DNA of 45,161 nt from Intestinimonas massiliensis (ex Afouda et al. 2020) (GCF_900626285.1 NZ_LR131147.1:1811529-1856689); one strand, 5' to 3'; positions 22,485-30,352 are shown, counted from the first letter of the stretch. Translations and numbers: made by a program. Notes: generated from the sequence alone by a model not told the origin.

Positions 22485-23471
22485 TCACAGCCCCATCTTC
22501 GCCCGTGCCTGGTCCCGGAAGGCCACCAGCTCGGGATAGGCGTAGAAAAAGTTCTGCTTCTGAGCCGGGATACCATCCCCCTCCGCCTTGTCGTACAGGA
22601 CGAAGTAGGCAAAGCTCTCGGCGATGTCCTCCGAAGGGCTGGTGGCGGCGTAGCCGGTCAGAAAGTCGTCGGCGTGGCGGAGGTAGAAGCCGTAGGTCTC
22701 CGGGTCGGCCCGCCGGTCGTCCAGGTAGTCCTTCCAGAAGGTGTGGTAGAAGGTGTTCAGGTAGGAGTTGGGATAGGCGGTCAGGTCGCTCTCGGCATAG
22801 CAGCCGTAGGAGGGGGTCCGGTCGTAGGTGACCTGCTTGTTGTTCAGGGTCAGGTAGTGACAGTACTCGTGGAACACCGTCTCGGCAAAGGAGACCGCGT
22901 CCTCTGTGTCCATGGGGTCCACCGCCAGCTCCCACCGGGCGCCGTCATCGTCGGTGGGCACCACGTAGGCCAGGATCTCCTCCTCCCCGTCGGTAAAGAC
23001 GGTGAAGCGGTCAAAGGCGTCCAGACTGCCCTGGGGCAGCATGGCGTCCACCAGCTGCCACAGCGCCCGGTAGTCGTCCTTTCCCTCTGTCAGCTCCAGG
23101 GTACCGTTCCCCTTGACCTGATATTCGGCCAGGGCCTCCATCTTCTCCTCGTCGGCACTCCAGCCGCCCAGATCCCCCAGGTAGCGGCGGGTGCAGTCCT
23201 CGTAGAGCTGGTTGAGCTGGGTCACCAGCCGCTCCTCCTCACCGGAGGGCTCCCACTCCCCCCGGACCTCCCGGGCCTGACGCAGGGGGATCAGCCGTTC
23301 CAGCAGATCGGTCACCTGTTGGTGTTCCGCCTTGGTGATCTCTCCGTCCAGCTTGCCCAGCTGGACCGCGGCCAGCCGCCGGGCCTCCGCCTGGATGCGG
23401 GGTGAACTGCCGCAGGCGGACAGCAGCAGCAGGGCCAGCAGCAGGAGCGGAATATACTTGCATCGTTTCAT
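22485..23471 (-). CDS. Putative zinc-metallopeptidase lipoprotein
   Basis: A 328-residue secreted protein with a type II signal peptide: MKRCKY, a Leu-rich core and lipobox LSAC with Cys20 as the lipidation site. The catalytic zinc motif is HEYCH (His201, Glu202, His205) in FHEYCHYLTL, and Glu285 in EDIAESFAYF is a good third ligand, typical of gluzincins. Mature N-terminal residues 25-120 are helical and charged. I do not recognise the exact family; substrate unknown. It would be anchored outside the cytoplasmic membrane and is matured by LspA, encoded 1.5 kb away. A TACAAT -10 box is at 23502-23497. Confidence 0.8.
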   Translation of the reverse strand: MKRCKYIPLLLLALLLLSACGSSPRIQAEARRLAAVQLGKLDGEITKAEHQQVTDLLERLIPLRQAREVRGEWEPSGEEERLVTQLNQLYEDCTRRYLGDLGGWSADEEKMEALAEYQVKGNGTLELTEGKDDYRALWQLVDAMLPQGSLDAFDRFTVFTDGEEEILAYVVPTDDDGARWELAVDPMDTEDAVSFAETVFHEYCHYLTLNNKQVTYDRTPSYGCYAESDLTAYPNSYLNTFYHTFWKDYLDDRRADPETYGFYLRHADDFLTGYAATSPSEDIAESFAYFVLYDKAEGDGIPAQKQNFFYAYPELVAFRDQARAKMGL

Positions 23472-23573
23472 AGCAGCACCTCATTTCGTTTGCGGTATTG
23501 TACCACAGCGGGCTCCGTCAGAGGTGAAAGCTAAAGAAACCAAAAGGTAAATATCAGATTCCCTGAAGAAAAT

Positions 23574-23611
23574 AGACCAAGGGGCGGGACATTTGTCCCG
23601 CCCCTTGGTCT
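23574..23611 (-). terminator. ilvE terminator
   Basis: A perfect 17-bp stem AGACCAAGGGGCGGGAC / GTCCCGCCCCTTGGTCT around a 4-base loop lies 37 bases past the ilvE stop. On the minus strand it is followed by a T-rich ATTTTCTTC. Confidence 0.8.
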
Positions 23612-23647
23612 GGGAAGGTATTATAGGAAGGCTAGAAGAAAGCAAAG

Positions 23648-24712
23648 TTACAGCTTGACCACCCAGCCGTGGGGATCGGGCTTGGTGCCCCACTGGATCC
23701 CGGTGAGGGTGTCGTACAGCTTCTGGGCCAGAGGGCCGATCTTGCCGCCGTTGACCACCACGTGCTTGTCCTCCCAGCCCATCTCGCCGATGGGGGAGAT
23801 GACAGCGGCGGTTCCGGTGCCCCAGGCCTCCTTCAGGGAGCCGTCGGCGCCAGCGTCAAAGAGCTCCTGGGCGGTGATGAGCCGCTCCTCCACCTTCAGG
23901 CCCCAGCTCTGGAGCAGCTCGATGCAGGACTTGCGGGTGATGCCGGGCAGCACGGAGCCGGTCAGCTTGGGGGTGACCACCGTGTCGCCGATCTGGAACA
24001 TGACGTTCATGGAGCCCACTTCTTCAATGTACTTGCGGTGGACACCGTCCAGCCACAGCACCTGGGCGTAGCCGTTCTCCTCCGCCCGCTCGCCGGCGCG
24101 GATGGAGGCGGCGTAGTTGCCGCCGCACTTGGTATAGCCGGTGCCGCCCCGGACGGCCCGGACGTCCTCGCTCTCCACATAGATCTTCACCGGGTTGATG
24201 CCCTCGGCGTAGTAGGCGCCCACGGGGCAGGCGATGATGCAGAAGATATAGTTGTGGGCGGCGTGAACACCCAGAGAGGGAGTGGTGGCGATGATAAAGG
24301 GACGGATGTACAGGGAGGTGCCGGGGGCGCTGGGTACCCAGTCGGCCTCTACCCGGACCAGCTGCTCGATGGCGGCCAGGGCGTCCTCCTCATTCAGGGG
24401 CGGGATGCACATACGCTCGCAGGAGGAGTTGATCCGCTTCACGTTCTCGGTGGGACGGAAGAGCTGCACGCCGCCGTCGGGGGCGCGGTAGGCCTTCAGG
24501 CCCTCAAATACCTCCTGGGCATAGTGGAACACCATGGCGGAGGGCTCCAGCTGGATGGGGCCGTAGGGCACGATGCGCCCGTCATGCCAGCCCTGGCCGG
24601 CGGTGTAGTCCATGATAAACATATGATCGGTAAATGTCTTACCAAAAACCAGCGTGGCCGGATCGGGCTTGGGCTTGAGCACTGTGGCGCGCTGAACAGG
24701 ATATTCCTTCAT
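23648..24712 (-). CDS. ilvE: Branched-chain amino acid aminotransferase
   Basis: A fold-type IV PLP enzyme interconverting Leu, Ile and Val with their 2-oxo acids using glutamate/2-oxoglutarate. The 354 residues match the longer bacterial/eukaryal BCAT type. Landmarks are FGKTFTDHMF, EVFEGLKAYR, RPFIIATTPSLGV, the PLP-lysine region YTKCGGNYAAS, LWLDGVHRKYIEEVG and GTGTAAVISPI. AGGAGG precedes ATG 24712. It is transcribed alone and divergently from lspA, with TTGTTT-17-TACAAT about 120 bases upstream and a hairpin-containing leader. Confidence 0.96.
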   Translation of the reverse strand: MKEYPVQRATVLKPKPDPATLVFGKTFTDHMFIMDYTAGQGWHDGRIVPYGPIQLEPSAMVFHYAQEVFEGLKAYRAPDGGVQLFRPTENVKRINSSCERMCIPPLNEEDALAAIEQLVRVEADWVPSAPGTSLYIRPFIIATTPSLGVHAAHNYIFCIIACPVGAYYAEGINPVKIYVESEDVRAVRGGTGYTKCGGNYAASIRAGERAEENGYAQVLWLDGVHRKYIEEVGSMNVMFQIGDTVVTPKLTGSVLPGITRKSCIELLQSWGLKVEERLITAQELFDAGADGSLKEAWGTGTAAVISPIGEMGWEDKHVVVNGGKIGPLAQKLYDTLTGIQWGTKPDPHGWVVKL

Positions 24713-24786
24713 GGGGACGGCCTCCTAATTGCTTCACTTTATACCTGGTAGTATGGCACCATGCCGGCGGAAAGAATGTAAACCAC

Positions 24787-24836
24787 GATACAATGCCGGA
24801 AAAAGTTCCGGCGATTCCGCCGTGTTCCATTGTATC
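24787..24836. promoter_or_regulatory. Nested palindrome over the ilvE transcription start
   Basis: GATACAATG (24787-24795) and CATTGTATC (24828-24836) form a 9-bp inverted repeat enclosing CCGGAA/TTCCGG (24796-24811) and a GGCG/CGCC-type stem. The right arm contains the ilvE -10 box on the minus strand. It could be an operator or a structured 5' leader; no known class fits. Confidence 0.55.
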
Positions 24837-24857
24837 ACACCCATAAGGGGGAAACAA
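24829..24857 (-). promoter_or_regulatory. ilvE promoter
   Basis: On the minus strand TTGTTT (24857-24852), a 17-base spacer and TACAAT (24834-24829) are positioned about 117 bases upstream of the ilvE start codon. Confidence 0.65.
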
Positions 24858-24872
24858 GTGGGCAGGTGGGGC

Positions 24873-24901
24873 TTGCCCGGCGGAGGCCGGCATGGTACAA
24901 T
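24873..24901 (+). promoter_or_regulatory. lspA-rluD promoter
   Basis: TTGCCC (24873-24878), a 17-base spacer and TACAAT (24896-24901) lie 56 bases upstream of the lspA ATG. Confidence 0.65.
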
Positions 24902-24956
24902 AAAAAGAATCCTGCCGGCCTGTCCGGCCCTTACATTTCGCAAAGGAGCCCTGCTT

Positions 24957-25436
24957 ATGCTCTACGCCATTCTCATCGTGGCCCTGGTGGCCCTGGATCA
25001 GCTGGTCAAGTTCCTGGTGCGGACCAACATCGGTCCGGGAGAGGCTGTGCCCTTTCTCCCCCACATCCTGCAGCTGACCTACGTGAAGAACACCGGCGCC
25101 GCCTTTTCCATCTTTGAGGAGCACACCTGGATCCTGGCCCTGGTCTCCCTGGTGGTCTCCATCCTGCTGGCTGTGCTGCTGGTAAAGAAGGTGTTTCCCC
25201 ACCCCTTCGCCATGTTCTGCCTGTCGGTGGTGCTGGCCGGGGCGGTGGGCAATCTCATCGACCGGGCCTTTATGGGCTATGTCACCGACATGTTCCAGAC
25301 CATCTTCATGAACTTCGCCGTGTTCAATGTGGCCGACATCTGCGTGGTGTGCGGCGGCATCGCCTTCTGCGTATACTATCTGCTGTTCCACGGCAAGGAG
25401 GACAAGAATCATGACACCCCTGCATCTGAGGGTTGA
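24957..25436 (+). CDS. lspA: Lipoprotein signal peptidase (signal peptidase II)
   Basis: Membrane aspartyl protease that cleaves the signal peptide of prolipoproteins before the lipidated Cys. At 159 residues with four hydrophobic helices it is a standard LspA. Catalytic aspartates are Asp102 in GNLIDRA and Asp127 in NVADIC; the conserved LDQ (Asp14) and VKNTGAAFS are present. AAAGGAG is 8 bases before ATG 24957. It overlaps rluD by 26 bases, a very common lspA-rluD pairing. A plausible client, the zinc-peptidase lipoprotein, is encoded in this window. Confidence 0.97.
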   Translation: MLYAILIVALVALDQLVKFLVRTNIGPGEAVPFLPHILQLTYVKNTGAAFSIFEEHTWILALVSLVVSILLAVLLVKKVFPHPFAMFCLSVVLAGAVGNLIDRAFMGYVTDMFQTIFMNFAVFNVADICVVCGGIAFCVYYLLFHGKEDKNHDTPASEG

Positions 25437-26325
25437 ACAGGACGGCCAGCGGGCAGACCAGTTTCTGGCCGCCGCCCTGCCCCAGCTCACCCGCTCGGCG
25501 GCCCAGAAGCTGCTGGAGGAGGGCGCGGTGACCCTGGACGGCAAGCCGGTGAAGAAGAACTACAAAACCTGCCCGGGGGACGAGCTGGTGGTGGTCCTCC
25601 CCGACCCCACGCCGGTGGATATCGTACCTCAGAACATTCCCCTGGACGTGGTGTATGAGGACGACGACGTGATCGCCGTCAACAAGCCGGTTGGCCTGGT
25701 GGTCCACCCGGCGGCCGGCCATCCCGACGGCACCTTGGTCAACGCGCTGTTATATCACTGCGGAGATTCACTCTCCGGAATCAACGGAGCCCTCCGGCCC
25801 GGCATTGTCCACCGCATCGACCGGGACACCTCGGGGCTCATTATCGCCGCCAAGAACGACTTCGCCCACCTGGCCCTGGCGGAACAGCTCCAGGACCACT
25901 CCCTGTACCGGGAGTATGAGGCGGTGTGTGTGGGCAACCTAAAGGAGGACGGGGGGACGGTAAACGCCCCCATCGCCCGCCACCCCACCGACCGGAAGAA
26001 GATGGCGGTAAACTTTCTCCAGGGCCGGGAGGCCATCACCCACTGGACGGTGCTGGAGCGGTTCCCCGGCTATACCCACGTCCAGTGCCGGCTGGAGACG
26101 GGGCGCACCCACCAGATCCGGGTCCACATGGCTCACATCGGCCACCCCCTGCTGGGTGACGTGGTGTACGGCTCCAAAAAGCCCTATCCCGGTCTGGCAG
26201 GCCAGTGCCTTCACGCCCGGCGGCTGTCCTTCGTCCATCCACGCACCGGGGAGCGGATGACCCTGGAATGCCCCCTGCCCGACTGGTTTCAGGATGTATT
26301 GACAAAACTGGGGCGGTTGGTATAA
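25411..26325 (+). CDS. rluD: RluD-like 23S rRNA pseudouridine synthase
   Basis: A 304-residue S4-plus-catalytic-domain enzyme. The N-terminal S4 domain covers about residues 10-60 (LEEGAVTLDGKPVKKNY). The catalytic core has VIAVNKPVGLVVHP and catalytic Asp137 in HRIDRDTSG; later motifs are ETGRTHQIRVHM and CLHARRLSFVHP. Close similarity to the lspA-linked RluD/YlyB group suggests modification of 23S rRNA, but the exact uridines are inferred. ATG 25411 has AAGGAGG 9 bases upstream inside lspA; longer in-frame extension overlaps lspA and is not used. Confidence 0.94.
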   Translation: MTPLHLRVEQDGQRADQFLAAALPQLTRSAAQKLLEEGAVTLDGKPVKKNYKTCPGDELVVVLPDPTPVDIVPQNIPLDVVYEDDDVIAVNKPVGLVVHPAAGHPDGTLVNALLYHCGDSLSGINGALRPGIVHRIDRDTSGLIIAAKNDFAHLALAEQLQDHSLYREYEAVCVGNLKEDGGTVNAPIARHPTDRKKMAVNFLQGREAITHWTVLERFPGYTHVQCRLETGRTHQIRVHMAHIGHPLLGDVVYGSKKPYPGLAGQCLHARRLSFVHPRTGERMTLECPLPDWFQDVLTKLGRLV

Positions 26326-26355
26326 ACTTTGCTGTGACCGCAGAATAAATCGATT

Positions 26356-26455
26356 TTCCAGGGGCGCTGGACGCAAGTCCGGCTGAGATCTGGGCGTAGT
26401 GCCGCCCGTGTCCCTCAAACCTGATCCGGGTAATGCCGGCGTAGGAAGTGGATTC
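26356..26455 (+). promoter_or_regulatory. TPP riboswitch (THI element)
   Basis: This is the conserved thiamine pyrophosphate aptamer: GGGGCGC near 26360, GGCTGAGATC near 26391, and CCTGATCCGGGTAATGCCGG near 26420 followed by CGTAGGAAGTGG. It stands upstream of a thiamine transporter gene. The next 60 bases contain a terminator that overlaps the RBS region, so TPP binding probably stops transcription. Confidence 0.96.
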
Positions 26456-26473
26456 GGCTTTTGTCGTTCTTCC

Positions 26474-26518
26474 CGTACCGCATTGCGCATACCGGTTTGC
26501 GCTGCGGTACGAATTTTT
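26474..26518 (+). terminator. Expression-platform terminator of the TPP riboswitch
   Basis: CGTACCGCA (26474-26482) pairs with TGCGGTACG (26503-26511), with an inner GCGCA/TGCGC stem and a following AATTTTT. AGGAGG of thiT begins immediately after, so formation would terminate transcription before thiT. Confidence 0.85.
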
Positions 26519-26532
26519 AGGAGGAACGATCT

Positions 26533-27123
26533 ATGTATACAGGTAAGCGGAAATCCCATCTGGCCGTGCGGATGCTGTGCGAGGGCGGCATCATGCTGGC
26601 CGCCGCCTTTGTGCTCAGTCTGCTTCAATTCTGGAAGATGTACGACGGCGGCGGCATCGACTTCGGCATGCTGCCCATCCTGCTCTTCGCCGTGCGCTGG
26701 GGCGTGGGTCCCGGCCTGGTGGTGGGCTTTGCCGACGGCGTGCTCCAGTTCATGCAGGCCGGCGGCATCGCCATCGGCTGGCAGTCCATTATCGGCGACT
26801 ATCTGGTGGCCTTCACCGTGCTGGGCCTGGCGGGCCTGATGCGGGGCCGGAAGGGCGGCATCTTCATCGGTACCGTCATTGGCTGCGTGGCCCGGTTCCT
26901 GGTCCACTATATCGTGGGGGCCACCATCTGGGCAGAATACATGCCCGACCTGTTCTTCGGCCTGACCATGACCACCCCCTGGTTCTACTCCCTGCTGTAC
27001 AACGGCTTCTACATGGCCATTGACATGGTGCTGTGCCTGGTGGTGTTCGGCCTGCTCAGCGGGCCTTTGGGCAAATATTTCCGGGCGGAGGATATCCGCC
27101 CCATCAAGACAAGAATTAGGTGA
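26533..27123 (+). CDS. thiT: Thiamine transporter ThiT, ECF S-component
   Basis: The substrate-binding integral membrane subunit of an energy-coupling-factor thiamine transporter; it needs the shared EcfAA'T module encoded elsewhere. The 196 residues and about six hydrophobic helices fit ThiT. Recognisable parts are LPILLFAVRWGVGPGLVVG, the loop after it, VARFLVHYIVGATIWAEYMP and SLLYNGFYMAID. RBS AGGAGG is 7 bases before ATG. A TPP riboswitch and terminator directly upstream support thiamine as the ligand. A HAD phosphatase gene follows after 6 bases. Confidence 0.95.
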   Translation: MYTGKRKSHLAVRMLCEGGIMLAAAFVLSLLQFWKMYDGGGIDFGMLPILLFAVRWGVGPGLVVGFADGVLQFMQAGGIAIGWQSIIGDYLVAFTVLGLAGLMRGRKGGIFIGTVIGCVARFLVHYIVGATIWAEYMPDLFFGLTMTTPWFYSLLYNGFYMAIDMVLCLVVFGLLSGPLGKYFRAEDIRPIKTRIR

Positions 27124-27129
27124 TACGAT

Positions 27130-27936
27130 TTGGGCAAATTTGACGGCGTGCTGCTGGTCAGCGATTTTGACGACACTCTCTACGGAGCCGACCTGCGGGT
27201 ACCGCCGGTCAATGTGGAGGCCATCGACTACTTTACCCGCCAGGGCGGTACCTTTACCATCGCCACCGGCCGGGCGCACCCCACCTTTGCCCCCCATGCC
27301 CGGATCGTAAACATCAACGCCCCGGTGATCCTGTCCAACGGCTCCGCCCTGTACGATTTCAGAGCGGACCGGATGGTGTTTGAGACCTTTCTCCCCGACC
27401 GGGCCAGAGAGGATCTTCAGCAGGTGGCCCGGGACATTCCCGAGATCGGGTTTGAGGCCTACAACCACGACGACATCTATGTCTACCAGCCCAACGCCGT
27501 CACCCGCAACCACCTGAACCGGGCGGGGATGGACGCCGCCGAGGTGCCTATCGGGGAGATGCCCCTGCCCTGGAGCAAGGTGATCCTCCAGCAGAAGAAC
27601 GACGTGCTCCGCCGCACCCAGCGGTATATGCTGGAGCGGTGGGGAGAGGCGTATGAGCTCATCTTCTCCAACGCGGTGCTGCTGGAGATGACCAGGAAGG
27701 GCAGCAACAAGGGCGGCATGGTGGACTACCTGGTAAATTATCTGGGCATGGACCCCAAAAAGGTCTACTGTGTGGGGGACAATCAAAACGACATTCCCAT
27801 GCTGGCCCGTTCCGCCATCCCCTTCGCCCCCTCCAACTGCGCCCAGGAAGTCAGGGACTGGGGTGCCCGGATCCTGTGCAGCTGCGAGGAGGGCTGTGTG
27901 GCCCAGATCATTCAGGAATTGGACAAGCTCTATTAA
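27130..27936 (+). CDS. Cof-type HAD-superfamily phosphatase, TPP-riboswitch regulated
   Basis: A 268-residue Mg-dependent phosphatase with a C2 cap. The nucleophile Asp12 is in VSDFDDTLYG (DxDxT). Motif II is LSNGSALYDF, the motif III Lys lies near KGSNKGGMV, and motif IV is VGDNQNDIPML. Start is TTG 27130 with AGGTG 7 bases upstream; no ATG fits. It lies 6 bases behind thiT in the same riboswitch-controlled unit. That suggests a thiamine-related phosphate ester substrate, as E. coli Cof acts on HMP-PP. The substrate is inferred from context only. Confidence 0.9.
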   Translation: MGKFDGVLLVSDFDDTLYGADLRVPPVNVEAIDYFTRQGGTFTIATGRAHPTFAPHARIVNINAPVILSNGSALYDFRADRMVFETFLPDRAREDLQQVARDIPEIGFEAYNHDDIYVYQPNAVTRNHLNRAGMDAAEVPIGEMPLPWSKVILQQKNDVLRRTQRYMLERWGEAYELIFSNAVLLEMTRKGSNKGGMVDYLVNYLGMDPKKVYCVGDNQNDIPMLARSAIPFAPSNCAQEVRDWGARILCSCEEGCVAQIIQELDKLY

Positions 27937-27941
27937 AACAT

Positions 27942-27980
27942 AAAACGGCGCCCGCTGCCGCATGGCAGCGGGCGCCGTTT
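27942..27980. terminator. Bidirectional terminator between the HAD and M16 genes
   Basis: A 17-bp stem AAACGGCGCCCGCTGCC with its exact complement around GCAT, flanked by A- and T-rich bases, separates two convergent genes. Confidence 0.88.
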
Positions 27981-27989
27981 CTCTTTTCC

Positions 27990-29243
27990 TCAACTCAGCA
28001 GAGCCTGGTACTCCGCCTGAGAGCCTACCCGGCCTACAGCGGACAGGGAGGCGTTCTCGAACCGGAACAGCTCCCGGGCCAGATTCCGCACATCTTCACG
28101 GGTGACCGCATCATAGGCGGCGATGATCTGGTCCTCGTCCAGCACCTCGCCCTGGAGGATCTCCCCCCGGCCCAGACTGCTCATGTGGGACTGGGTGGAT
28201 TCCAGACCCATGAGCACGTTGGCCTTGGACTGCTCCCGGGCCCGGTCCAGCTCCTCCTGGGTGACGCCCCCCTCGGTAAAGTCCCGGATCACGGTGAGGA
28301 TGGTGTCCAGGGCATGGCCCTCGGTCTCCTTCCCCAGGGCGGTGTAGATGCCGAAGTAGCCGGTGTCGTCGTGGCAGGTGCCGTAGGTGTAGATGGAGTA
28401 GCACAGCCCTTTCTTCTCCCGCACCTGCTGGAACAGCCGGGAGGACATGCCGCCCCCCAGAATGGAGGACAGCAGCTGCAGGGTGAACCGCCGCCTGTCG
28501 GCGAAGGGCAGGCCGGGGAAGGCCAGGGTCAGGTGGTTCTGCTCGATGGCCTTCTTCTTCACCACCACACCGGGGGTATAGAAGGCGGGCTTGCCCGCCT
28601 GATGGCGGGCGGAGGGCTCCAGGCCGGCAAACCGCCGGGCCAGATCGTCCACATTCGCCTGGGTAAAGCTGCCCGCCAGGGCCACCACGATGCGCTCCGG
28701 GCCGTAGTGGGTGTGCTGGTAGTGACGCAGCCAGGCCCCGTCCATTTTCTCCAGGGTGGCCTTCCGGCCCAGGATGGGGCGGGCCAAAGGGGTACCGTGG
28801 AACACCGCACCCGCCAGCCGCTCGGCGCACAGGTCCTCCGGATTGTCCTCGTACATGCCGATCTCCTCCAGAATGACCCCCCGCTCGGTCTCCACATCCC
28901 CGTCGTCAAACTTGGAGTGGAAGAACATATCGCACAAAATGTCCGCCGCCCTTGGCAGATGGGTGTCCAGGACCCTGGCGTAAAAACAGGTGCACTCCTT
29001 GGTTGTAAAGGCGTTTACCTGTCCGCCTACCGCATCCATCTCCTCGGCCAGCTGGGCCGCCGTCCGGCGGGCGGTGCCCTTGAAGAGCATGTGCTCGATA
29101 AAATGGGCGGCGCCGTTCTCCCCCGCCGTCTCGTGGCGGGAGCCGGTGCCCACCCAGATACCCAGGGAGGCCGAGCGCACCCCGGGAACGTGTTCCGTTA
29201 AAATCCGCACCCCATTGGGGAGCGTCAGCCGTTCATAATCCAA
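27990..29243 (-). CDS. M16-family zinc peptidase
   Basis: A 417-residue cytoplasmic processing-peptidase-like protein (pitrilysin clan, PqqL/YmxG branch). The inverted zinc motif HFIEH (His47, Glu50, His51) lies in GAAHFIEHMLFKGT, and the distal Glu ligand is in TERGVILEEIGMYEDNP. A second, inactive M16 half (about residues 170-400) completes the clam-shell fold. The N-terminal LPNGVRIL is standard. Natural substrates in Firmicutes are unclear; related genes often sit beside pnp, as here (two genes away). It is probably the last gene of a unit with the ferredoxin-nitroreductase and the small membrane peptide. Confidence 0.93.
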   Translation of the reverse strand: MDYERLTLPNGVRILTEHVPGVRSASLGIWVGTGSRHETAGENGAAHFIEHMLFKGTARRTAAQLAEEMDAVGGQVNAFTTKECTCFYARVLDTHLPRAADILCDMFFHSKFDDGDVETERGVILEEIGMYEDNPEDLCAERLAGAVFHGTPLARPILGRKATLEKMDGAWLRHYQHTHYGPERIVVALAGSFTQANVDDLARRFAGLEPSARHQAGKPAFYTPGVVVKKKAIEQNHLTLAFPGLPFADRRRFTLQLLSSILGGGMSSRLFQQVREKKGLCYSIYTYGTCHDDTGYFGIYTALGKETEGHALDTILTVIRDFTEGGVTQEELDRAREQSKANVLMGLESTQSHMSSLGRGEILQGEVLDEDQIIAAYDAVTREDVRNLARELFRFENASLSAVGRVGSQAEYQALLS

Positions 29244-29301
29244 ATAGAATAACCTCGCACTTCTGTGGCATTTTCTCTAGTATGCGCAGCAGACAGGCGC
29301 C

Positions 29302-29385
29302 CTACCCCCGCAGGGCGATGAAAAGCAGGACCGCCGCCGTGATCGCCAGGATCAGCGCCAGGTAGCCCACTACCTTTTTCTTCAT
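29302..29385 (-). CDS. Putative 27-residue single-span membrane peptide
   Basis: A very short frame: Met, three Lys, then about 20 hydrophobic residues (VVGYLALILAITAAVLLFIA) and a short Arg-Gly tail. AAAGGGG lies 10 bases upstream of ATG 29385, and the codons match the genome bias. A positively charged N terminus followed by one helix predicts N-in insertion in the membrane. It lies 34 bases after the ferredoxin-nitroreductase and 58 bases before the M16 gene, all on the minus strand. It resembles no family I can name; the purely sequence-based call remains tentative. Confidence 0.6.
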   Translation of the reverse strand: MKKKVVGYLALILAITAAVLLFIALRG

Positions 29386-29419
29386 GGCTGTGCCGCCCCT
29401 TTCTCTCCTTCTTATCTGA

Positions 29420-30250
29420 TTACAGCCGGGTCACGTCGGCGGGATTGCGGTTCACCGTCCGGCGGTAGCGCACCGCCGGGTAGCCGACAGCCATGGTGGA
29501 CACCACTTCCTCCCCGTCCCGGATCCCAACCCGCCGGTAGAGCTCCGGCTCCAGCGCTGCGGCTATGGTGAAGAAGCCGATATAGCACACGCCCAGACCA
29601 AGCGCATGGGCCATCAGCTCCGCATTGGCGGAGGCCAGCCCCGCGTCCAGCCGGCCGGTGCCCGACTTGGGGTTGCCGGACACCACCATCAGCACACAGG
29701 GCGCATGGAAGAACAGGCCATCCTTCCCCTGCTCCTTCCAGGCCGGATACATGCTCCGGAACTTAGCCTGATAGCGTTTCAGGCCCTGGAGAGACGGGTC
29801 CGTATCCATCCGGCCCGCCGCGTCATACAGGGTCTTGAGGGTCAGCTCGATCAGCTCATCCTTCTCCTGCTCCAGCAAGATATAACGCGTCTTCTGCTGG
29901 TTGCCGCCGGTGGGCGCATACCGGGCCGCCTCCAGCAGGGTGGCCAGCTTGTCCTCCTCCACCGGCTTATTCTGAAACTGGCGGATGCTCCGCCGGAACT
30001 GCATAAAGTTCAGCAGCTGGGCCGCCGGGATATCAAAGGCGGCGGGGTCATAGGAATGGATCTCCTCCTCCGGACAGCCCTCCAGCCGGATGGCGTCCAT
30101 GGGGCACACCGCCACACAGTGGCCGCACCGGATGCAGACGCCCTCCTTCCTCCTGGCCTTGCCGTCTTCCACACAGAGCAGGTCCCGCAGGCAGTCCCGG
30201 ACGCACGCCCCGCAGCCCACGCATTTTTCCTGACAGATGATCGGATCCAT
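29420..30250 (-). CDS. Ferredoxin-domain nitroreductase
   Basis: A 276-residue fusion of a 2[4Fe-4S] ferredoxin and a nitroreductase FMN domain. Cluster ligands are Cys10/13/16/20 and Cys39/42/45/49 (CVGCGACVRDC and CIRCGHCVAVC). The flavin domain starts near residue 80 with FRRSIRQFQNKPV and continues with APTGGNQQKTRYI and ANAELMAHALGLGVCYIGF. Such enzymes accept electrons through the clusters and are typical of anaerobes; the substrate is unknown. GGAAAGGA precedes ATG 30250. A TTGACA-18-TACACT promoter (30301-30272) drives it. Confidence 0.94.
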   Translation of the reverse strand: MDPIICQEKCVGCGACVRDCLRDLLCVEDGKARRKEGVCIRCGHCVAVCPMDAIRLEGCPEEEIHSYDPAAFDIPAAQLLNFMQFRRSIRQFQNKPVEEDKLATLLEAARYAPTGGNQQKTRYILLEQEKDELIELTLKTLYDAAGRMDTDPSLQGLKRYQAKFRSMYPAWKEQGKDGLFFHAPCVLMVVSGNPKSGTGRLDAGLASANAELMAHALGLGVCYIGFFTIAAALEPELYRRVGIRDGEEVVSTMAVGYPAVRYRRTVNRNPADVTRL

Positions 30251-30271
30251 TTCCTTTCCCCCTTCGGTCGG

Positions 30272-30301
30272 AGTGTATCACAGGCTCCTTCGCCTTGTCA
30301 A
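30272..30301 (-). promoter_or_regulatory. Promoter of the ferredoxin-nitroreductase unit
   Basis: On the minus strand TTGACA (30301-30296), an 18-base spacer and TACACT (30277-30272) lie 22 bases upstream of the start codon. Confidence 0.7.
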
Positions 30302-30310
30302 GGGAAGGGC

Positions 30311-30340
30311 AAAAAGGCCGGGCGGAGCTCCGCCCGGCCT
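30311..30340 (-). terminator. pnp terminator
   Basis: AGGCCGGGCGGAG and CTCCGCCCGGCCT form a GC-rich 13-bp inverted repeat (30315-30340) followed on the minus strand by TTTTT, just past the pnp stop. Confidence 0.88.
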
Positions 30341-30352
30341 CAATATGCGGTT

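Noticed and set aside
24721..24828. T-box or leader-peptide attenuator for ilvE
   Set aside because: No AGGGTGG-ACCGCG-type T-box sequence, no run of branched-chain codons behind an RBS, and no terminator with a T-run in the leader.
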